Shown here piece by piece: positions 33,897-45,103 of a stretch of DNA of 64,000 nucleotides. The DNA comes from Sabethes cyaneus. Its lineage: Eukaryota > Arthropoda > Insecta > Diptera > Culicidae. Numbering within the stretch: position 1 is the stretch's first letter; each line of letters opens with the position of its first letter. The notes under the pieces are model-generated. The model did not search any database, had not been told where the DNA came from, and saw only the letters and a list, made by a program, of their open reading frames with translations. The position numbers and the translations under genes were made by a program. Where the stretch lies: positions 72,067,449 through 72,131,448 of the forward strand of contig NC_071355.1 of the NCBI RefSeq assembly GCF_943734655.1. Direction: 5' to 3'.

Positions 33897-36800
33897 AAGG
33901 GTGTCCACGGTAAAATTGCAACACACAAAATTAATTCGCAAAACTTGAGTTTTTATCCGATTGTCATCAAACTTTCAGGGCATAAAAAAAACAATCAAAC
34001 TTAGTTTTAGTGTTTTTATTTTATTAAATTTCACTTCCGTATCCGAATGTCGGTACTTTGGCCTTAACCCCATCCATAAGATCTTGCACAACCTCAAAAT
34101 CGACATGGTTTGCATATTTGCCCATCTTCTTCTTCTTCTTCTTCTTCAGCATAGAGCCGGGGTGGCTCGTGCTGTTTGAATCACTCGTCTCGTCCTCCGT
34201 GAGCAGCGTCACGGCTTTAAGTTCATAAAGAACTACCATTCAACTCGGCCTTGGGCCACTCGTTGCCAATTTCCTAGTCGTCTCAGAAGTCGCAAGTCGC
34301 TTTCGACCTGGTCGAGCCATCGTGCACGTTGAGCCCCCCCTGTTCTTGGTGCCGGTGGGATTGTTGAAGAGGACTATTTTCGTCGCACTGTCGTCCGGCG
34401 TGCTTCCGACGTGTCCGGCCCACCGTAGCCTGCTAACTTTCGCTAGATGTACGATGGGAGTCTCCCCAAGCAATGCCTGTAGCTCGTGATTCATACGCCT
34501 CCGCCACTCTCCGCTTTCAGTTTGTACTCCGCCAAATATCGTCCGCAGCACTTTCCGCTCGAACACGGCAAAGGCGCGTGTGTCCTCCGTGAGCAGCGTC
34601 ACGGCTTCAAGTTCATAAAGAACTACCGGTCTAATAAGGGTTTTGTACATTGTTATCTTCGTACAGCGGCGTATGCTTCATGATCGTAGTATTTTACGAA
34701 AGGGAAAGTAGGCCCGATTTCCCGCTTGGATGCGCCGCTGGATCTCCTTACTAGTGTTGTTGTCCGCGGTCACCAGCGATCCCAAATACACGAACTCCTC
34801 TACCACTTCTAGATCGTCGCCGTCAACGGTTACCGTCCGTGGGAGGCGCACGTTTGTTTCCTTAGAGCCTTTTTCTTTCATGTATTTGGTCTTCGACGCA
34901 TTTATTTTTAGCCCAATTCTCCTAGACTCCGCTTTCAGTCTGGCGTAGATTGCCTCCGCCGTCGCAAAGTTCCTGGCTATGTTATCGAAGTCATCTGCAA
35001 AGCCTAGAAGTTGGTTACCCTTGGTAAAAATCGTGCCTCTCGTTTCGATGCCCGCTCGTCGGATCACCCCCTCAAGAGCGATGTTGAACAGCATGCAGGA
35101 TAGACCGTCACCTTGTCTCAACCCTCGTCGCGTCTCGAAGGGACTCGAGAGTGTCCCAGAGATGCGTACGAAACACATCACTCGATCCAATGTAGCTCTG
35201 ATCAGTCGCGTCAGTTTGTCCGGAAAACTGTATTCGTGCATTATCTGCCATAGCTTGTCTCCATCGACTGTATCGTATGCTGCTTTGAAATCAATAAAGA
35301 TGTGATGCGTGGGCACGTTGTACCCCCGACATTTCTGCAAGACCTGCCGGATAGTAAAAATTTGGTCCGTAGTTGCGCGAGCCCCCATGAAACCCGCCTG
35401 ATAATTCCTTACGAAACCTTGTGCTATCGGTGACAATCGGCGTTACAGGATCTGGGAGAGTACCTTGTAAGCGGCGTTTACCAGCGTAATCCCGCAATAG
35501 TTGCAGCAATCTAGCCGATCACCCTTTTTGTAGATGGGACAAACCACTCCTTCCATCCATTCCTCCGGTAGCTTTTCCTCCTCCCAAATCCTCGAAAAAA
35601 ACCAGTGTAGAGCCTTTGCTAGCGTTTCTCCGCCATGTAGGCGGTCTTTCCCAGCGGCTTCATTGGTCTTCAGCAGGCTGATTTCTCATTTGGCATCTTG
35701 GAGATCAGGTGTTAGGACATTACTATCCTCCATGGGCGCTCCTAGGTTAATTTCCATTCCGCTTCCTTCTGCGACTTCGCCATTGTGGTGTTCAACGAAG
35801 AACTGCTTGCTTCTGTCGACCACCTCGCGCTCGTTTGTGATTAGATGCCCTCCCTCGTCCCTACACATGTTCGGTGTGTAGCCCTTCCGAGTTTGGTTCG
35901 CCTTCTCATAAAACTTGCGCGTCTCATTAGCTTGGAATAGTTGTTCTAATTCTTCACGATCTCTGTCCTCCTCAGGATCGTGGTCAATTGGTTCCTAACT
36001 CGTCGGTATTTGGCCAGGTTCTCTCTAGGGGCAATACTTAGATAATTTTTCCAAGCAGTTTTTCCCCTCCACCGCTTGTTGGAATTCCCCATCAATGCAA
36101 TCATTTTGTGTAGTTCAGGTTCAATACCTAGTGCCGCGGTAGCGGTCTCTCCGAATCTCCGATGACCGAGCATATTCTGCCCCAACCGTCTTCGAGGTTT
36201 GAAGCACCTAACTCCTGGGAAGAAGGCAGTGCCTCATTTAGTATTCGCGCGTAGTTCTCGACGGCTTGCGGGTTATCTAGCTGCTTGATGTTCAGTCGAG
36301 TAGGGCGGCTTTGACGTGTCCGGTATACAGTGGACAGCTTTGGGCGTACATGTACTGCAACTAGGTAATGATCAATATCCGCACCCGTCGGGAGCGTACG
36401 TTCGTGATGTTAGAGAAAAACCTCTATGAGAACGTGGTCAATTTGGTTCATTGTGCGTTGGTCAGGTGATCTCCAGGTGGTTTTGTGGATATCCTTGCGC
36501 GGGAAAAAGGTGCTTCGGATCACCAGGCCTCGGGAAGCTGCGAAGTTTATACATCGTTGGCCGTTATCGTTTGTGTCGGTGTGCAGGCTATGGGGTCCTA
36601 CCACCGGTCTATACATTTCTTCCCTACCGACCTGGGCGTTCATATCCCCGATGACGATCTTGATGTCCCGTGACGAGCAGCTGTCGTACGTTTCCTCCAG
36701 CCTCGCGTAGAACGCTTCTTTCTCATCGTCGGGTCTACCTTCGTGCGGGCAGTGCACGTTAATTATGCTATAATTGAAGAAACGGCCCTTTATCCTCAAA

Positions 36801-38009
36801 ACACACATTCTCTCGTTGATCGCCTTCCAATCTATCACGCGATCCTGCATTCCGCCCAACACTACAAACCCCGTTCCCAGTTCGTTGGTAGTGCCACCGC
36901 TCTGGTAAAACTGGGCCTTTCCGCCACGGATCTTCCATACCTTCTCTCCTTTGCGACAGATTTCCTGCAGAGCTACGATGCCGAGTTTGCGGGGTTCAAG
37001 CTGTTCAATCAGCACCCGCTCGCAACCTGCGAAATTTAGCGATCTGCAGTTCCAAGTCCCGAGTCTCCATTCGTCGTCCTTGTTCCGTCGCCTAGGTCGA
37101 AGCCGAATATTCCGCTCCGAATTTACTTGAATTTTGTAAGTTTTTTAATTTAGGTGTGTAGCCGTACTGGGGCAACACTACCGAGTCTCGCGATGGGGCT
37201 GCCATCTTATAGTGCCGAGACTCACAATACCTCCTTCACGGTTGGTATACGACCTTAGTTTCCACCGGGGTTGGTTACCCGATCTCCGCTAAGGTTGCTC
37301 GTATTCCGGCTGGTACCACGAGGAGGTCGGGATCGGAGTTGCATATTTGCCCATGCTTTCTTCATTTCTTCAACTGTTTTAACTACTTTAGGATGTTTCA
37401 GAAGATTCTGCTTCATAATAGCCGAGTATATCTCGATTGGCCCCAGCACCGGTGTATTTGAGGGATTTTAATCTTTCGCCACGAAATCGACATTTACCTT
37501 ATGCCACTCCAGCACGACCTTCGCACAATGCCATGAAGTCAAATCCTACCAGATGATCGTAGGACAGTTGTGAGACTTCAGAAGAGGAAGAAATCGCTTT
37601 TGGAGACACTCTCTCAAACACACCTGTCTATGTTTATGAACCTGGGGTCGCGAAGGGTGTACTCCGCTTTCCACATGAACAAATTGCTTGCCAAATCACG
37701 AATTTTTTGGCAAAGTTCGATATTTTCTGTTTTTGGAGGTTCTCTGGAACATCAAACTTACACTTTGCAGTAGGTAGAATTTGGGATTCCAACTTTTTAC
37801 CGATAGCACGATGTGACGAATTCTGATTTTCGATGTACTTGTGCAGAACTTTTTCGCAAACGAGCAGTTCTTTCGACGACATTTTTCATATCTTTACGCA
37901 CCTGATAAAAAGACTCATACAGTATAAACAATGCACTTTGAACTTTCTCTATGCAAATTCAAAAGATAGAGCAATTTGAGTGTGCTGCAATTTAACCGTG
38001 GACACTCTT
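33897..38009 (-). pseudogene. mariner/Tc1-type transposon with broken transposase, containing a nested RTE
   Basis: Terminal repeats AAGGGTGTCCACGG (left) and the inverse CCGTGGACACTCTT (right) extend, with mismatches, to the GCAAC/GTTGC region. TA flanks both sides (33895-33896 and 38010-38011). On the minus strand the transposase N-terminus is at 37882 (MSSKELLVCEKVLHKYIE, a helix-turn-helix start), followed by a FVIWQAICSCG block. The part near the C-terminus is at 37449-37340 (GPIEIYSAIMKQNLLKHPKV) and the C-terminal end at 34125-34025 (FEVVQDLMDG..FGYGSEI). The reading frame is degraded and split by the RTE insertion at 34126-37339. Confidence 0.75.
34126..37339 (-). pseudogene. RTE-clade LINE inserted in the mariner, 15-bp target duplication
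   Basis: TGCATATTTGCCCAT occurs at 34111-34125 and again at 37340-37354, the two halves of the mariner target. Between them lies a minus-strand LINE with an endonuclease (37015-36410; VALQEICR, VIGDMNAQVG, NQIDHVLI blocks) and a reverse transcriptase (35436-34678; HHIFIDFKAAYDTVD, GLRQGDGLS, LLGFADDFDN, EFVYLGSL). A 3' segment follows (34650-34240; MYKTLIRPVVLYE). The tail on the element strand is a run of AAG triplets (34126-34147). Frameshifts separate the domains, so it is inactive, but it is clearly younger than the outer RTE. Within it, 34188-34238 is a partial duplicate of 34578-34628. Confidence 0.85.
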
Positions 38010-38404
38010 TATATTTGGTTTTCGACGCATTGATTTGTAACCCAATCCTTCTAGCATCTGTTTTTAGTTTGCCTCCGCCGTCCCACGGTTTCTAGTAATG
38101 ATGTCGAGGTAGTCTGCAAAGGCTAGGAGTTGGATACTATTGCTGAAGATCGTTCCTCTCGTTTCGAAGCCCACTTGCCAGATCACATCTTCAATAGCGA
38201 TGTTGTATAAAATACAAGAAATTCCATCCCATTGCCGCAACCCTCCGTGTGATTTTAATGGACTCGAGAGTAACCCTAGCCATCACTCGCTCTAAGGCAG
38301 CTTTGATCCACCGCGTCAGTTTGTCTGAAAAACTGTTTTCATGCATTGTCTCTAGCTGAATATTCGTGCTCGACTGTATCTTATGCTGCCTTGTAATCTA
38401 CGAA

Positions 38405-38994
38405 ATTTTAGCCCCAGCAGCGCAGTAGCGAACGAGCTGTACTAAAGTGGTTTCTGTTGTCTTGATTCTGTACGTGAACAAACTATGGATTTACGCTGGT
38501 ATCGGAAATTAGCAATTTTGTACGCTTTCCTGAATCCCGTCATTATGATCATTGTAACTTGGATATGTCTACCAAAATATGCAGAACTTGCAAAATTCGT
38601 CGTTTCAGTGATGTTACCGTTTGCGTATTATGCGACTTTGGCTTTCTGCATGTGGAATGGCGTAGTATATCATAAACCTAATTACCTACAACGTTTTCAA
38701 GATTGCGTACTCTATCAGGAAGGCGCGATACTGTTCATAGTTATGTTTCGTTTATTGGCAATGGTTCATGACTATTATAGTGGTAATTGTGAACATAAGA
38801 CGTGGATCATTTAGACAGTTATTGATTGTGTCATATATCTCTGTCCTCTTCCGTTCGAGTTGTGGTTAGGTCAGGGCGCGATGGAGTACGTTGATGGGCA
38901 GCAGTGAAGACACTTACAGATGTATAAACTGGAGCTGAATAAAGAACGGAAATAGGTCCAGGAAAAATATTTTTATTTCCCTGATGTAGAAAAA
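38405..38994 (+). mobile_element. Insert carrying the membrane-protein ORF (probable processed retrocopy)
   Basis: Borders were set by comparison with the RTE copy at 34126-37339. There the sequence around 35290-35310 is continuous, whereas here it is split by about 590 bases. The insert has a 5' leader of about 80 bases, the ORF, AATAAA and a short A run. Confidence 0.5.
38485..38814 (+). CDS. Small three-segment membrane protein ORF, probable retrogene
   Basis: This intact 109-codon frame starts MDLRWYRKLAILYAFLNPVI. Hydrophobic segments at about residues 8-28, 37-62 and 78-95 suggest a small integral membrane protein with Trp/Tyr-rich loops; its function is unknown. A polyadenylation-type AATAAA follows at about 38938, and a short A run (about 38988-38994) ends the insert. 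The outer RTE reads on immediately before about 38404 and after about 38995, so the ORF with its flanks (38405-38994) was inserted into a dead LINE, as a processed mRNA copy would be. The open frame within decayed sequence suggests it is young or functional. No clear target duplication is visible. Confidence 0.55.
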   Translation: MDLRWYRKLAILYAFLNPVIMIIVTWICLPKYAELAKFVVSVMLPFAYYATLAFCMWNGVVYHKPNYLQRFQDCVLYQEGAILFIVMFRLLAMVHDYYSGNCEHKTWII

Positions 38995-39864
38995 AATATG
39001 ATACGTGGGCAACATTTCTAGAGGATGTGTCGGAGCGTGACAATTTGATCCGTAGTAGCACGGTACCTTATAAAGTCCACCTGATATTGCCCTACGAATT
39101 CTCTTGCTATTAGGACGTCATAAAATCTGGGAGAGCACCTTGTAGGTGGCGTTGATCCCCGTAGTTCCGTGGTAATTACTTCCATCCATTCCTCCGGTAG
39201 CTTCTTATCCTCCCAAATCCTTGCAATAAGCCAGTGAAGTGCCGTTGCTAGTGGTGCTTGGTCATATTTATGGAGTTCTGCCGTAAGGCGGCTTTTCTGA
39301 CGGTTCTATTATTCTTCAACTGAGCGATTTCTCCCTGTTATCGTTTGTAGGCACTCCTAGGGAAGCTTCAGTTCCGTCTCCGTCTGTTATATTGCGATTA
39401 GAATGCCTATCGAAGAATTGGTTCCACTTATCGACCATCTCGCGTTCGTTTGTGACCAGGTTTCCGTCCCCCTCCCTACATATATCAGGCTTCGGTGTGT
39501 ACCCTTCACGAGATTATTTCACCTTTTCATAGAACTTGCGTGTCTCATTAGCCCAGAATAGTTGTTCTAGCTCTTCCCGATCTCTGTCCTCCTTCTGGTG
39601 ATTTTTCCTCTTCAGGGTCGTGGTCAACTCATTCTGCGCCTTTCGATACTTGGCCAAATTCTCCGTCCAATGCTTAAATAATTTTTCCAAGCTCTGTTTT
39701 CCTCTCCACCGCTCGTTGGCATTCGCCGTCAAACCAATAATTTCGTGCACCTGAGGTTTCTTATCCTAGCATTCCGCTTGTGGCCTCATGGACGTCCGTC
39801 TCGTGGGTTACCCAAATGCCAAATGTTCAACCGACGAGCGATTGGTATATACCATCGCGTTGAT

Positions 39865-40058
39865 AGTTTAAAGCGCACATGTAAAGCAAAGCCTAGGTGC
39901 TACATTCCGTTATCGAAACTAGACCTTCTGTTTTTATACGACAGACCTTGCAGCCAGCTGTTAGAGTGCAGGACAATTGCAGGGCCTGTTGCTACGATCT
40001 TATTGATTCTAGCAGCCTATTATTAGACCAGCGTCATACCTTGAAGCCAACTGGGAGG
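39865..40058 (-). repeat. tRNA-derived SINE, truncated copy
   Basis: Shares GACAGACCTTGCAGCCAGCTGTTAGAGT-type sequence and the TTAGACCAGCGTCATACCTTG tRNA-like head with the copy at 56825-57015, but lacks the B-box segment between them. Confidence 0.55.
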
Positions 40059-40772
40059 CGCACATGTACTGCTACTATATGCAATGATGCGAGTCGATAT
40101 CCACACCATGTAGAATGCGTACGTTGATGATGTACGAGAATGTGATCGATTATTTGGTTCAATATTCGTTGATTAGGTGATCTCCAGGTGGCTTTGGGGA
40201 TATCTTTGCGGGAAAGAAAGTGCTTCTGGTCACCAAACCTCGGGAAGCTGCAAAGTTCATGCAACGTTGGCCGTTATCGCTCGAGTCGGTGTGCAGGCTA
40301 TGAGGCTCCATCCCCAATCTATGCATTGCTTCCCTGTCGACCTGGGCGTTTATATTCCCGATGACGATCTGGATGTCCCGTGCATAGAGCGCTTCTTTCT
40401 CGTTGATTGCTTTTAATTCATTATGCGATCTTGCATTCTGCCCGTTACTACAAAGCCGTTCCCAACTTGTTGGTCACTCCACTGCTCTGGTAGAATTGGG
40501 CTGGGCCGCCTCGGACCCTCCACACTCCTGCACTGTCACGATGCCAAACTTTCGGGATTCTAACTGATCATGCAGCACCCTGTTGCCGCCCATGAAATTT
40601 AGCGATCTGCTGCTTCCATTCCATGTCCTTATTTCGCCGCCTATGTGCATGCCAAATATTCCCAGTAGAATTTCCTTGACTGTTTTAGTATTTTGCATTT
40701 AGATAGGTAGTTGTACTAGGGCCACGCTACCGAGTCTCGTGATGGTGCTGCCATCTTATAGTGCCGAGACAA

Positions 40773-42050
40773 CCCAAGTAACAATTCCAAGTTTTATTAT
40801 GTTCGTGTAGTGGTTTTCATGACCATAAAACCGCTAATAAAACTAAGAGCTCCACCAGAACTTTCTGATGACCACTATAAAACTGCTTTCTGACCAAGTG
40901 ACCCACTCCTCAGAATGTTTTCGTAACCTCTATGAGAATCAGGATATACGCTCAAGTAGTTGTATCACGCTCTGCTAAAAGCAGCAATAAAACCGATTAA
41001 GCTTTCGCTGCTTGACAGCCACCGCCATAATTTAATAATGCTCTTCGCTTGTCGTTCTGGTAAAAGTTAAATCAACAGACCTCATACCTCTAGACAAGTA
41101 TTGGCGCTAGTGTTCCCATTGTATTCCTGGAAAATCATCTTCCAGCAAGAAGCCAGCACTTCTGAACTACAAGTGTCAAAAGTGTGTTTACGTTTACCAA
41201 AAAGAAAAAGGAAAAAACAACTACCCGGTGTCGGTGCTCGGTGCTTGCGATACAGTAACGGATCCCTTTTATCAAACAATCGACCGTTTTTAAATATATT
41301 TTATATTCATTTTGAAATCGCTGAAGTTGCCGGGAGCAGCTGCGGATGTTGGAATAAGTACAATCTGCAGCCCGCAGAGTTACGGGCTATCGCAGTGAAA
41401 TAGGTGGCTAAAGCAGCGAAGTTATTGTCATTTCGGATATTTATTTTTGTGTTAAATTAGTTGCCGAATCTGCCCCAGTCAGTGTGTGGTGTGTCGGGTT
41501 TAAAAGTATGTATCAGCTAACCGGTAAAAATCTGCTGCAAATTGTGGTGCAGGTTATCCTATAGGCTCGACAATTGAAAGCATACGCAAGCATACTTGCA
41601 GTTTGTTCGCATCGACTCAGGACTCAATCCACTAGTCTAGTAAAAGGACCCGTTGGACCCGCTTACCGCTTAGATAATTAGCACCCACGTCTGCAGCTTA
41701 CTACTCAGTATTCCTGCCCCATTTTTGCAAGAAAAATCTTCAAGTGTGTTCAATCTATCAACGTTGTATATGGTTAATATTGATCTGCACGAGTTCAATG
41801 TAATCAAATTTGACGTTTGTAGTACAGAACATAGCAAAACAACATAACCTGCAAATATCCAGCGATGCCAGCGCCAATACTTGTCTAGGGACTATGAGGT
41901 CTGTGGTTAAATCAGTTCATCAGCATTGTTAGCTTTAAAATACATCCGTGAGCAGAAAAGTTAGAGTTTTACTGTCAGATTATTCGGAACGATTTGGTTT
42001 ACAGCGACCATATTGGTAAAATTCAATTTATAGAATAATTTTCTGACATC
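40773..42050. repeat. Diverged copy of the CCCAAGTAAC foldback element, with an internal insertion
   Basis: 40773-41065 matches 821-1120 and about 41940-42030 matches about 1150-1230. The intervening 41066-41930 has no counterpart there. Within that insertion a 100-codon frame at 41101-41403 (plus) shows no motif that I recognise. The opposite terminal repeat was not found. Confidence 0.5.
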
Positions 42051-42192
42051 AGTCATTGGCACATTCCAAAACTACTCAGACAAATCAACGCTTGTTTTAT
42101 TTTGCCAATTTAATTAATCAATCATGTTGTTCGCAGCGTAAAATATATATCTTAGCTATGTCTTATCTAATCACTCATGTCATATCTTAGCC

Positions 42193-44362
42193 AATTGAAT
42201 CGTTTGTTTGAGAAACCCCACAAGTCCACTCGACACTATTGTTGGAAAACAACAATAAACTGATTTTCTCAAAATTTTGAACCAATCCTTACATTTTTTG
42301 GTATGAGGTTCTATGATAATATCTAAAATACATTATGTAGACTTATCTTTTGATCAAAATAATGATTCTAGCTGAAATTGCAAGGCTTTAAAGTTGATGG
42401 ATATTTGGGGTTTCTCAAACAAACGAGAAATTGACAGTGCACTTAAGTAGTTTTAAGCCGTTTTTATTCAAACTTGTGCTCTTTCCATACTCATAGTATG
42501 TAATTTGCTACCATATATCACTGAGGATGTTAAAAAACTACGTACCGCTAAGAGGAAAAAGAGGGGAGGGGCGCTAAATATTATTTATTAAAAATTTTGA
42601 AGTAGAATAATACAAGTTTTAGAAAAAGTTTTGTTCTTTTTTAATCCAAATTTTTATCATGGTTTGCATTTACCTATTAAAAAATAAAAGGTAAATGGAG
42701 TAACAGCGGTTTTTGAACTGCATAAATGGACCACAGTAACACGAATTCACATCGAATAGAATACCTTGATACTTTGCTAGTAGTAATGAAAGATATTATA
42801 ACCAGAAAATAAACATTTTAAATCTTGGATAACAATCGTACTATGATTATGGAACAGAATCTGAGAATAAGGGCCTGTTCTCAAATTACGTTATACCAAA
42901 AGGAAATGAAGATACGTGAACAGCATCTTAAATACTTCGAAATGATAAATTATTGATTTTGCAGTTACTCGGGAGTGCTCGACGGATTATTTACATTAGG
43001 AAAAGCAACGAGTTAACAAAAAAGATAAATAGAAGATTAAGCCTTTTATTTATATACAGTATACTCTCGGAAAAGTTAATCGATTGGGGAATGGGTCGAT
43101 TAACTTTTCCGAAATATTAACTTTTCCGAGTAGTCCCTAAAATTATTGAAAATGATAAATACAAAAGCGAAAAATGCACTCCGGGATATAGGATAGACAT
43201 TTTTATGTATTTTGAAAATGTAATGAAAAGAAATATGTAGCAAGATCTTTATGAAATAATACTTAGTTTCTTTCAGTAAGTTTAAAATAGTCGGTTACAC
43301 TAGTTTACTTTGGTTTTTTTCGTATAGTCTGCGACTACGTTTTGATAATGTTCGCGCTTATTTTTAGTTTCTTGCTGTTCCTTCTTTTGCATTTAAAACT
43401 CAATCTGAGTTTGCGCTTTTCCAGTATGTTATCAATAATCCTGAAGTAACTATGTGTAACTAGCAAATAGTTCAATACGCTATTGTTGCAATTATTTTAA
43501 TTTAAGTTTAATTGAACCCCAGTTATGATGCGACTCTGAATGACTCTGTATGACTGTGGAAAGGCGACAATAAACCGAAACGTGTGTGTACGAACGCTTG
43601 GACAACCAATAAATTCAAACTCTCAGAAAAGTTAAGTTAAATATTAACTTTTTAGAGCGTTGCATGAGAGCTGATATGCGCTTAACTTTTCTGAACAATT
43701 AACTTTTTAGAGAGTTAACTTTTCCGAGAGTCTACTGTATTGTGCTATTATTAACAGTGTATAGTAAATGGTGGGTTACTGCTTTTGTGAGAAACGCATG
43801 GATAGTTTAGTCTGTCGATTTCTGGAACGAGATTGCTACAGTTCTTACTATATCTAGATTACAAGTACGGTTTATTTGCATTTATCTTGTCGACTAACTA
43901 ATCCAAGCTTATCTGCATTTGCAATCAGCTCGCACTTTTTCAGCTAAAACATCCTTTTCTTTTCGACGTCGTTCTTTTACTTTTAATAACCTTCGCCTTG
44001 CATTCTTTAGTCCGCCGAACACTATGTTTCTTCTTTTTGACTGTGTCCAACTCGTAATTTTTCGATTCCAAAGACATTTTTACACTATTGAATTGTGTTG
44101 CGAATACAACATTGCACGTAAATATTGAATGATAATTTTGTACCTATCGCAGCGCCGCTCTAGGTGATTATCGGAAACATGGATATTTGGGGTTTCTCAA
44201 ACAAACGGATATTTGCAACCCCAATTAAAAGGGGTTCGTGGAACTAACTTTTTCTGGAATTTTGAGGGAAGGTGTGGATCTCCTCAAGGATTCGAAAACT
44301 GTTAAAAAGTCCATTTTCATAAAAATGGCGTTTGTGGGGTTTCTCAAACAAACGATTCAATT
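42193..44362. mobile_element. Element bounded by 31-bp perfect inverted repeats (GTTTGTTTGAGAAACCCC)
   Basis: 42193-42223 and 44332-44362 are perfect inverse copies containing GTTTGTTTGAGAAACCCCAC. The core motif GGGTTTCTCAAACAAACG occurs again inside, at 42408 and 44197, and in part at 44608, in direct orientation. No transposase was recognised. A separate pogo-like MITE lies within it. Confidence 0.5.
43057..43737. mobile_element. pogo/Tc1-mariner-like MITE, TA target
   Basis: The element starts CAGTATACTCTCGGAAAAG and ends with the inverse CTTTTCCGAGAGTCTACTG, each flanked by TA. Sub-terminal copies of TTAACTTTTCCGA recur in both orientations. It is 681 bases long with no transposase. Confidence 0.75.
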
Positions 44363-44916
44363 AGCCTGGTGATAATTAAGAGTAGAGTTAATTGGATTCA
44401 AAACTGTTCCGTTCGGTAGAGCGAAAGTTATTGAATGGTAAACCTGCATCAAAGTCAGCATCAGCAGCATGCATTGGTTTGTTCTCATCAAGCAAGCTTT
44501 TGTTGTAAGGCCATCGACAACAAGAAATGTTTCAATAAAATGGAATATGATGATTCACCAAAGCACTAAAGAAGGTAGTATGTATTTGCGAAATATTTGA
44601 ATAGTTTGAAACCCCACAAACGCAATGTATTATAAAAAATGTCCATCAAATTTAACGCATTGTATTTGAATTTCAATCCTTTTATTTGATCAAGAGATAA
44701 GTCATTCTCGCTCAAAACCTCGCAGTGGAAAGATCGGAAAGTATCGGCCATTTTTTTCTTTTACGCGACACGTGGTTTTTTGCTTCTAAAATTTTCGAAT
44801 ATTTTCAACAAGTTTGGCGGATGTGAAAAAGTTATATTAAATCGAACTTTTAAATATTTCAACTAGATATATTGTATTCTCTTAGTTTTCTTTAGTTTCT
44901 TATGTAAGCATTAGGG
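44363..44916. other. Intron sequence, no gene seen
   Basis: AT-rich. A partial GTTTGAAACCCCACAAACGC motif lies at about 44605. The 61-codon frame at 44566-44751 (minus) is unsupported. Confidence 0.4.
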
Positions 44917-44933
44917 TAAGTTATGTACAGTGT

Positions 44934-45086
44934 ATGAATAGCGAAGATAGCGATTTTGGAGGATTTGAGGACTGCCTGGACCCCCAGCAGCTCGATGATT
45001 CTCAGATTAACATAGAAATAGAAAGAAGAAATTTACGTCGTAGATATGAAATAAGCGATGACACTCGTCATCTGAAGGTACGGTAA
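44934..45086 (+). CDS. 50-codon upstream ORF in the LINE leader
   Basis: Starts MNSEDSDFGGFEDCLDPQ and ends HLKVR before TAA, 17 bases ahead of the ORF1 start and in a different frame. It is strongly acidic at the N-terminus and basic at the C-terminus. It may be a translated leader peptide, or part of a spliced transcript (AAG|GTACGG near its end resembles a weak donor). Function unknown. Confidence 0.4.
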   Translation: MNSEDSDFGGFEDCLDPQQLDDSQINIEIERRNLRRRYEISDDTRHLKVR

Positions 45087-45103
45087 ATAAAAAGAACAGA
45101 AAT

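Larger units (their letters stand above)
30087..40770 (-). pseudogene. Old, heavily interrupted RTE-clade LINE (outermost layer of a nest)
   Basis: Pieces of one minus-strand RTE element survive at 30087-30510 (3' end), 33801-33896, 38010-38404 and 38995-40770 (5' end, GTGCCGAGAC at 40760). Each aligns in order with the better RTE copy at 34126-37339. The gaps are later insertions: a foldback DNA element (30511-33800), a mariner (33897-38009), a membrane-protein retrocopy (38405-38994) and a SINE (about 39865-40058). Recognisable coding pieces include an ERWRGKQSLEKLF segment at 39514-39750 and an endonuclease end piece at 40034-40264. It is dead in all frames. Confidence 0.7.
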
